From: Haliea sp964022665
Lineage (GTDB): Bacteria; Pseudomonadota; Gammaproteobacteria; Pseudomonadales; Halieaceae
Assembly (NCBI GenBank): GCA_964022665.1
Contig: CAXIDF010000012.1
Location: forward strand, 80,338 to 144,337
Reading direction: 5' to 3'
DNA length: 64,000 nt
The translations under genes were made by a program, and so were the position numbers. Below are positions 60,440 through 64,000 of the stretch, one piece after another. Under the pieces are notes generated by a model. It was not told where the DNA came from and ran no database searches. It saw only the letters and a program-made list of their open reading frames with translations. Position 1 is the stretch's first letter. Every line of letters begins with the position of its first letter.

Positions 60440-61060
60440 GTGACAGACGGCGGCGCGGCAGATGATGTATTGCTCAGTGCGTCCGGGTTGAGCCTGGAGC
60501 GCGGTGGCAGGGAGCTGTTCAGCGGCATAAGCCTGCAGCTGCTGCGCGGTCAGCTGGTGCAGATCGAGGGCGCCAACGGCGCCGGCAAGACCAGCCTGCT
60601 GCGCATTCTCGCCGGGCTTTCCCGCTACGGCTTCGCCGGACGTGTTGAGTACAGGGCACCCCAACTGTTCCTCGGCCATCAAAGTGCCGTCAAGGGGTTG
60701 CTCACGCCGCGGGAAAACCTCGCCTGGCATGTGGCGGGGGAGGCCGGTTTTAGCGCAGCAGAGATCGACGCGGCGCTGGCAGCAGTCAACCTCTATGGCT
60801 ACGAGGATGTGCCCAGCCATGCGCTCTCCGCCGGCCAGCATCGCCGTGTCAATCTCGCCCGGCTCTACCTGTCCCGGGCACCGCTGTGGCTGCTGGACGA
60901 GCCCTTCACGGCCATTGATCGGGCGGGCGTCGGCGCGCTGGAGGCGCGTCTGCTGCAGCACCTGGAGCAGGGCGGTGCCGTGCTCCTGACCTCTCATCAG
61001 CCGGTCACCCTGGCCTATCCGTTGCTGCGGCTGGACCTCGCCACGGGTACCCTGCAATGA
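60440..61060 (+). CDS. ccmA: cytochrome c biogenesis ATP-binding export protein CcmA
   Basis: A 206-residue ABC ATPase of the haem release step in System I cytochrome c maturation. Walker A is ANGAGKTSLLR, the signature is LSAGQHRRVNLARL and Walker B is LWLLDEPF. The GTG start immediately follows the ttcA stop. It overlaps ccmB by four bases (ATGA). The length matches the family (about 205). Confidence 0.93.
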   Translation: MTDGGAADDVLLSASGLSLERGGRELFSGISLQLLRGQLVQIEGANGAGKTSLLRILAGLSRYGFAGRVEYRAPQLFLGHQSAVKGLLTPRENLAWHVAGEAGFSAAEIDAALAAVNLYGYEDVPSHALSAGQHRRVNLARLYLSRAPLWLLDEPFTAIDRAGVGALEARLLQHLEQGGAVLLTSHQPVTLAYPLLRLDLATGTLQ

Positions 61061-61743
61061 CCCCTGCAGCCACTGCCACCTTCTGCCTGCGCCTGCTGCG
61101 CCGACAACTGGTGTTGGGGCTGCGCCGGCCGGTAGAGCTCGGTAATCCGTTGCTGTTCTTTGCCATGGTCGTGGCGCTGTTCCCCCTCGGTCTGGGTCCC
61201 GCGCCCGACACGCTGGCGGCGTTTGCCCCGGGTATCCTGTGGATTGTGGCCCTGCTCTCGAACCTGCTCACCTCCGATGCGGTGTTCCGCAGTGACCTTG
61301 AGGACGGTAGCCTGGAGCAGTTGCTGCTGGCACCTCAGCCGCTGTATTTCTCGGCGCTGGCCTATGTGCTGGCGCACTGGTTGCTCACTGGCCTACTGTT
61401 GGGTCTGGCCTCGCCCCTGTTCGCGCTGATGCTGGGCCTTGCGCCTGCCGCCATCCCCGCGCTCGCGGCGAGCCTCCTGCTGGGTACTGCGGTGCTCAGC
61501 CTCATCGGGGGTATTGGTGCCGCGCTGACCGTGGGGTTGAAGCGTGGCGGCATGCTGATTTCCCTGCTGATTCTGCCGTTTTACATGCCGGTGCTGATCT
61601 TCGGCAGTGGCGCCGTGCAGGCGGCGCTGAATGGCAATCCGGCGGGGCCTTTTCTGGCGATTCTCGGGGCTCTGCTGTGCATGTCGATCGCGCTTGCCCC
61701 CATGGCGATTGCCGCGGGTTTGCGTATCAGCGTCGATACCTGA
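61057..61743 (+). CDS. ccmB: haem exporter protein CcmB
   Basis: A 228-residue membrane protein with six hydrophobic segments, the partner of CcmA. Typical segments are FAPGILWIVALLSNLLTSD and PFYMPVLIFGSGAVQAALNG. Together with CcmA and CcmC it drives release of haem-loaded CcmE. The gene overlaps ccmA by four bases. A 56-bp gap with a promoter follows before ccmC. Confidence 0.93.
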   Translation: MTPAATATFCLRLLRRQLVLGLRRPVELGNPLLFFAMVVALFPLGLGPAPDTLAAFAPGILWIVALLSNLLTSDAVFRSDLEDGSLEQLLLAPQPLYFSALAYVLAHWLLTGLLLGLASPLFALMLGLAPAAIPALAASLLLGTAVLSLIGGIGAALTVGLKRGGMLISLLILPFYMPVLIFGSGAVQAALNGNPAGPFLAILGALLCMSIALAPMAIAAGLRISVDT

Positions 61744-61763
61744 GCGATTTCGTCTGAATTGGA

Positions 61764-61791
61764 TTGTTCAGGGCCGCGGTCGCTGTATAAT
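61764..61791 (+). promoter_or_regulatory. internal promoter before ccmC
   Basis: A perfect TATAAT at 61786-61791 and TTGTTC at 61764-61769 are separated by 16 bp. The predicted start of transcription is at about 61798, only one or two bases before the ccmC ATG at 61800, so this message would be leaderless. No ribosome-binding site is visible there. Confidence 0.5.
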
Positions 61792-61799
61792 CGCGCGCC

Positions 61800-62546
61800 A
61801 TGTGGACGCTCTTCCATAAATTCGGTTCCCCGCCCTGGCTTTATCGCCTGTCCGGGTCCATCTTGCGCTGGCTTCTGCCGATTACCCTGCTGGCATTGAT
61901 CGGCGGGGCGATTTGGGGATTGTTGTTTACCGCTCCGGATTTCCGCCAGGGCAATAGTTACCGCATTATCTACATCCACGTGCCGGCGGCCGTGGTGGCC
62001 CTGGCCGGCTACTATGTGATGGCCATAGCCGGCGCGGTGAGCCTGATCTGGCGCATGAAAATGGCCGATATCGCCATGCGCGCCTGTGCACCGATCGGCG
62101 CGGCCCTGACCTTCGTTGCGCTGGCAACGGGCAGCATCTGGGGCAAGCCCACCTGGGGTACCTGGTGGGTGTGGGATGCACGCATCACGTCAATGCTTAT
62201 CCTCCTGTTCCTTTACCTCGGGGTTGTGGCGCTGTACGAAGCCTACGAGAACAAAGCCCTTGCCGCCAAGGCCTGCGCGATACTCAGCCTGGTTGGCACG
62301 GTGAACATTCCTATCATCTACAAGTCGGTGGACTGGTGGTACAGCCTGCACCAACCGGCCTCCATCAAGTTCACTGGCGGCAGCACGATTGACCCCAGCA
62401 TGCTTTATCCGCTGCTGTTCATGATCACGGCATTCTATTGCCTGTTCACCTGTGCCCTGTTGCTCAACATGCGGGTGGAAATCCTGCAGCGCGAGCAACG
62501 TACCGCATGGGTCAAGGCGCTGGCCAGCAAGGGGGCGGCAGGCTGA
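61800..62546 (+). CDS. ccmC: haem exporter/lyase subunit CcmC
   Basis: A 248-residue membrane protein of System I. The tryptophan-rich WWD haem-handling loop is WGTWWVWDARI (near residue 125), flanked by histidines in the IYIHVPAA and DWWYSLHQPASIK segments. It loads haem onto CcmE. Six membrane segments are predicted. The start begins with the family-typical MW. It overlaps the ccmD start by one base. Confidence 0.94.
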   Translation: MWTLFHKFGSPPWLYRLSGSILRWLLPITLLALIGGAIWGLLFTAPDFRQGNSYRIIYIHVPAAVVALAGYYVMAIAGAVSLIWRMKMADIAMRACAPIGAALTFVALATGSIWGKPTWGTWWVWDARITSMLILLFLYLGVVALYEAYENKALAAKACAILSLVGTVNIPIIYKSVDWWYSLHQPASIKFTGGSTIDPSMLYPLLFMITAFYCLFTCALLLNMRVEILQREQRTAWVKALASKGAAG

Positions 62547-62749
62547 TGTACTTCGACTCATTGGCAGCAGCGTTGCAGATGGATGGCCACGGCGCGTTTG
62601 TCTGGTCTGCCTACTTCATTACAATTGGTGTGGTGGCCCTGATGGTCTACGCACCCCGGCGGCGGGAACAACGGTTCCTGCACCAGCTCGAGGGGCAAAT
62701 TCGGCGCAGCGAGGGCGGTAACCCGCCTGGCGCCAGCAAGGAGGTGTGA
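62546..62749 (+). CDS. ccmD: haem exporter protein CcmD
   Basis: A 67-residue single-pass membrane protein. The membrane segment is FVWSAYFITIGVVALMVYA, followed by a basic RRREQ stretch as in other CcmD proteins. It stabilises the CcmABC-CcmE release complex. The ATG overlaps the ccmC stop (TGATG) and its own stop overlaps the ccmE start. Confidence 0.9.
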   Translation: MYFDSLAAALQMDGHGAFVWSAYFITIGVVALMVYAPRRREQRFLHQLEGQIRRSEGGNPPGASKEV

Positions 62750-63216
62750 TGCACCCGGTTCGCAAGCAGCGTTTGTGGTTGGTGTTGTTTCTTGTTGTTT
62801 TCTCCAGTTCCGCGATCGGCCTCATGGCCTACGCCCTGCGCGGCAATATCAATCTCTTCTATCCCCCTGTTGAAGTGGCCGCCGGGCTGGCGCCAGTCGG
62901 GCAGAACATTCGTGTGGGCGGCATGGTGGTTGAGGGCAGTGTGCAGCGCAGCGACAGCAGCCTGGAAGTGCGCTTTGATGTTACCGATTACGAGGCTGTT
63001 GTGTCAGTCGTCTACACCGGCATCCTGCCGGACCTGTTCGATGAAGGGCAGGGCGCCGTCGCGGCGGGCAAACTCGACGAAAATGGCGTGCTACAGGCGT
63101 CGGAAGTGCTGGCCAAGCACGATGAGAACTACATGCCGCCGGAGGTTGCCGAGGCACTGGAGGCGTCTAAATCGCGCATGGCAGAGCAGAGCGGTGAACA
63201 GGGGTATGGCCAATGA
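62749..63216 (+). CDS. ccmE: cytochrome c maturation haem chaperone CcmE
   Basis: A 155-residue periplasmic chaperone anchored by one N-terminal segment. The covalent haem histidine is His124 in LAKHDENYMPPE, with Tyr128 in the conserved position. The OB-like core (GGMVVEGSVQRSDSSLEVRF) is intact. A GTG codon one position upstream is not needed. It overlaps ccmF by four bases (ATGA). Confidence 0.95.
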   Translation: MHPVRKQRLWLVLFLVVFSSSAIGLMAYALRGNINLFYPPVEVAAGLAPVGQNIRVGGMVVEGSVQRSDSSLEVRFDVTDYEAVVSVVYTGILPDLFDEGQGAVAAGKLDENGVLQASEVLAKHDENYMPPEVAEALEASKSRMAEQSGEQGYGQ

Positions 63217-64000
63217 TCCCGGAGCTGGGTCACTTCGCGCTCATCCTGGCGCTTTGCCTGTCCGTGCTGTTGTGCACGATTCCGCTGTGGGGTAGCTGGC
63301 AACGCAACGTCACCGCCATGGCGCTGGCCCCCAATCTCGCGATTGGCGTGCTGGTCTTTACCACGCTCAGCTTTGCCTGCCTCACCTGGGCCTTCCTGCA
63401 GGACGATTTTTCGGTAGAGGTGGTCGCCAATAACAGCAACAGCCTGTTGCCCTGGTACTACAAGTTCTCCGCTGTGTGGGGTAATCACGAGGGCTCGCTG
63501 TTGCTGTGGGCGCTGATTCTCGCCCTCTGGACCTGTGCTGTGGCCGTGTTCAGCCCGCAGTTGCCGCTGCTGATGCTGTCGCGTGTGTTGGCCATCATGG
63601 GATTTGTCGGCGTTGGCTTTCTCGCCTTCTCGTTGTTTACGTCGAACCCCTTCGCGCGCCTGCTGCCGGGCATACCCGCAGATGGTCAAGACCTGAATCC
63701 GCTGCTGCAGGACTTCGGTCTGATTATCCACCCGCCGCTGTTGTACATGGGGTATGTGGGTTTTTCGGTGGCCTTTGCCTTTGCCATCGCCGCCTTGCTC
63801 GGCGGTCGGCTGGATGCGGCCTGGGCACGCTGGTCGCGGCCCTGGACCAATGTCGCCTGGGCCTTTCTGACCCTGGGGATCATGCTCGGCAGCTGGTGGG
63901 CATACTACGAACTTGGCTGGGGTGGCTGGTGGTTCTGGGACCCCGTGGAGAATGCATCCTTCATGCCCTGGCTGGCGGGCACCGCGCTCGTGCACTCACT
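63213..64000 (+). CDS. ccmF: haem lyase CcmF (partial, cut by window end)
   Basis: The first 262 residues of CcmF are present; the frame runs off the right edge. Typical CcmF proteins are about 650 residues. The WWD motif GGWWFWDPVEN and the WGNHEGSLLLW segment identify it; these bind haem while it is attached to apocytochrome c. Multiple membrane segments are seen. The rest of the operon (ccmG, ccmH, ccmI) should follow outside the window. Confidence 0.95.
   Translation, partial: MIPELGHFALILALCLSVLLCTIPLWGSWQRNVTAMALAPNLAIGVLVFTTLSFACLTWAFLQDDFSVEVVANNSNSLLPWYYKFSAVWGNHEGSLLLWALILALWTCAVAVFSPQLPLLMLSRVLAIMGFVGVGFLAFSLFTSNPFARLLPGIPADGQDLNPLLQDFGLIIHPPLLYMGYVGFSVAFAFAIAALLGGRLDAAWARWSRPWTNVAWAFLTLGIMLGSWWAYYELGWGGWWFWDPVENASFMPWLAGTALVHS

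Overview
The window looks like an ordinary stretch of chromosome from a GC-rich, aerobic, probably marine gammaproteobacterium. The support is a System I cytochrome c maturation operon, EI-Ntr (ptsP), a tesA-ybbA-ybbP type neighbourhood, DbpA, HrpB, TtcA, OxyR, a wax ester synthase/DGAT and polyphosphate kinase. A relative of the Halieaceae/Cellvibrionales (OM60/NOR5-like) would fit, but that placement is inference from gene content. Genes are packed tightly with many ATGA/GTGA overlaps. No gene-free gap reaches 300 bases, and I saw no rRNA, tRNA, insertion sequence, prophage or CRISPR array.

Layout. 1-5.6 kb: glutathione-dependent formaldehyde dehydrogenase, an alpha/beta hydrolase, an SpmA-SpmB-like membrane protein, and polyphosphate kinase behind a good Pho box. 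5.6-13.2 kb: a nine-gene plus-strand run that I consider the most interesting part. It joins a thermostable-hemolysin-family protein, an acyl-adenylate ligase, a haem-oxygenase-like di-iron oxidase (HDO), a short-chain dehydrogenase, a PmrA/PmrB-like two-component system, a cupredoxin-fold protein, an FTR1-type iron permease and a probable outer-membrane barrel. A PmrA-type direct repeat lies in front of the first gene. 13.1-24.3 kb: an unknown membrane protein, exported MsrAB, a HerA-like ATPase (DUF853), WS/DGAT, a ZntB/CorA transporter, an MscS channel, an NfeD-slipin pair, a quinone reductase and a WYL regulator. 24.3-27.2 kb: a DUF2868 membrane protein coupled to a DUF3482 GTPase, divergent from the WYL regulator.

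27.2-40.7 kb: a propeller-amidohydrolase fusion, peroxiredoxin, MATE pump, two acyltransferases, PtsP, a zinc-type dehydrogenase, a DUF6544-like protein with a 15-bp tandem repeat, and a DUF885 protein. 41-47 kb: HrpB, then a rubrerythrin / Fe-S oxidoreductase / DUF3501 operon divergent from oxyR. 47-59.5 kb: DbpA, YgiQ, an orphan protein that looks like a RiPP-recognition-like domain fused to a glycosyltransferase, BioA, a GDSL esterase divergent from a LolD/FtsX-type ABC exporter, a TetR regulator and malate dehydrogenase. 59.6-64 kb: ttcA followed by ccmABCDEF, with ccmF cut by the window end.

Together the genes point to aerobic respiration with c-type cytochromes, several layers of oxidative-stress repair (OxyR, rubrerythrin, peroxiredoxin, MsrAB), storage of phosphate and neutral lipid, and one probable iron-linked small-molecule pathway. 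Start codons were chosen from ribosome-binding sites, family length and overlap with neighbours; alternatives are given where they matter.
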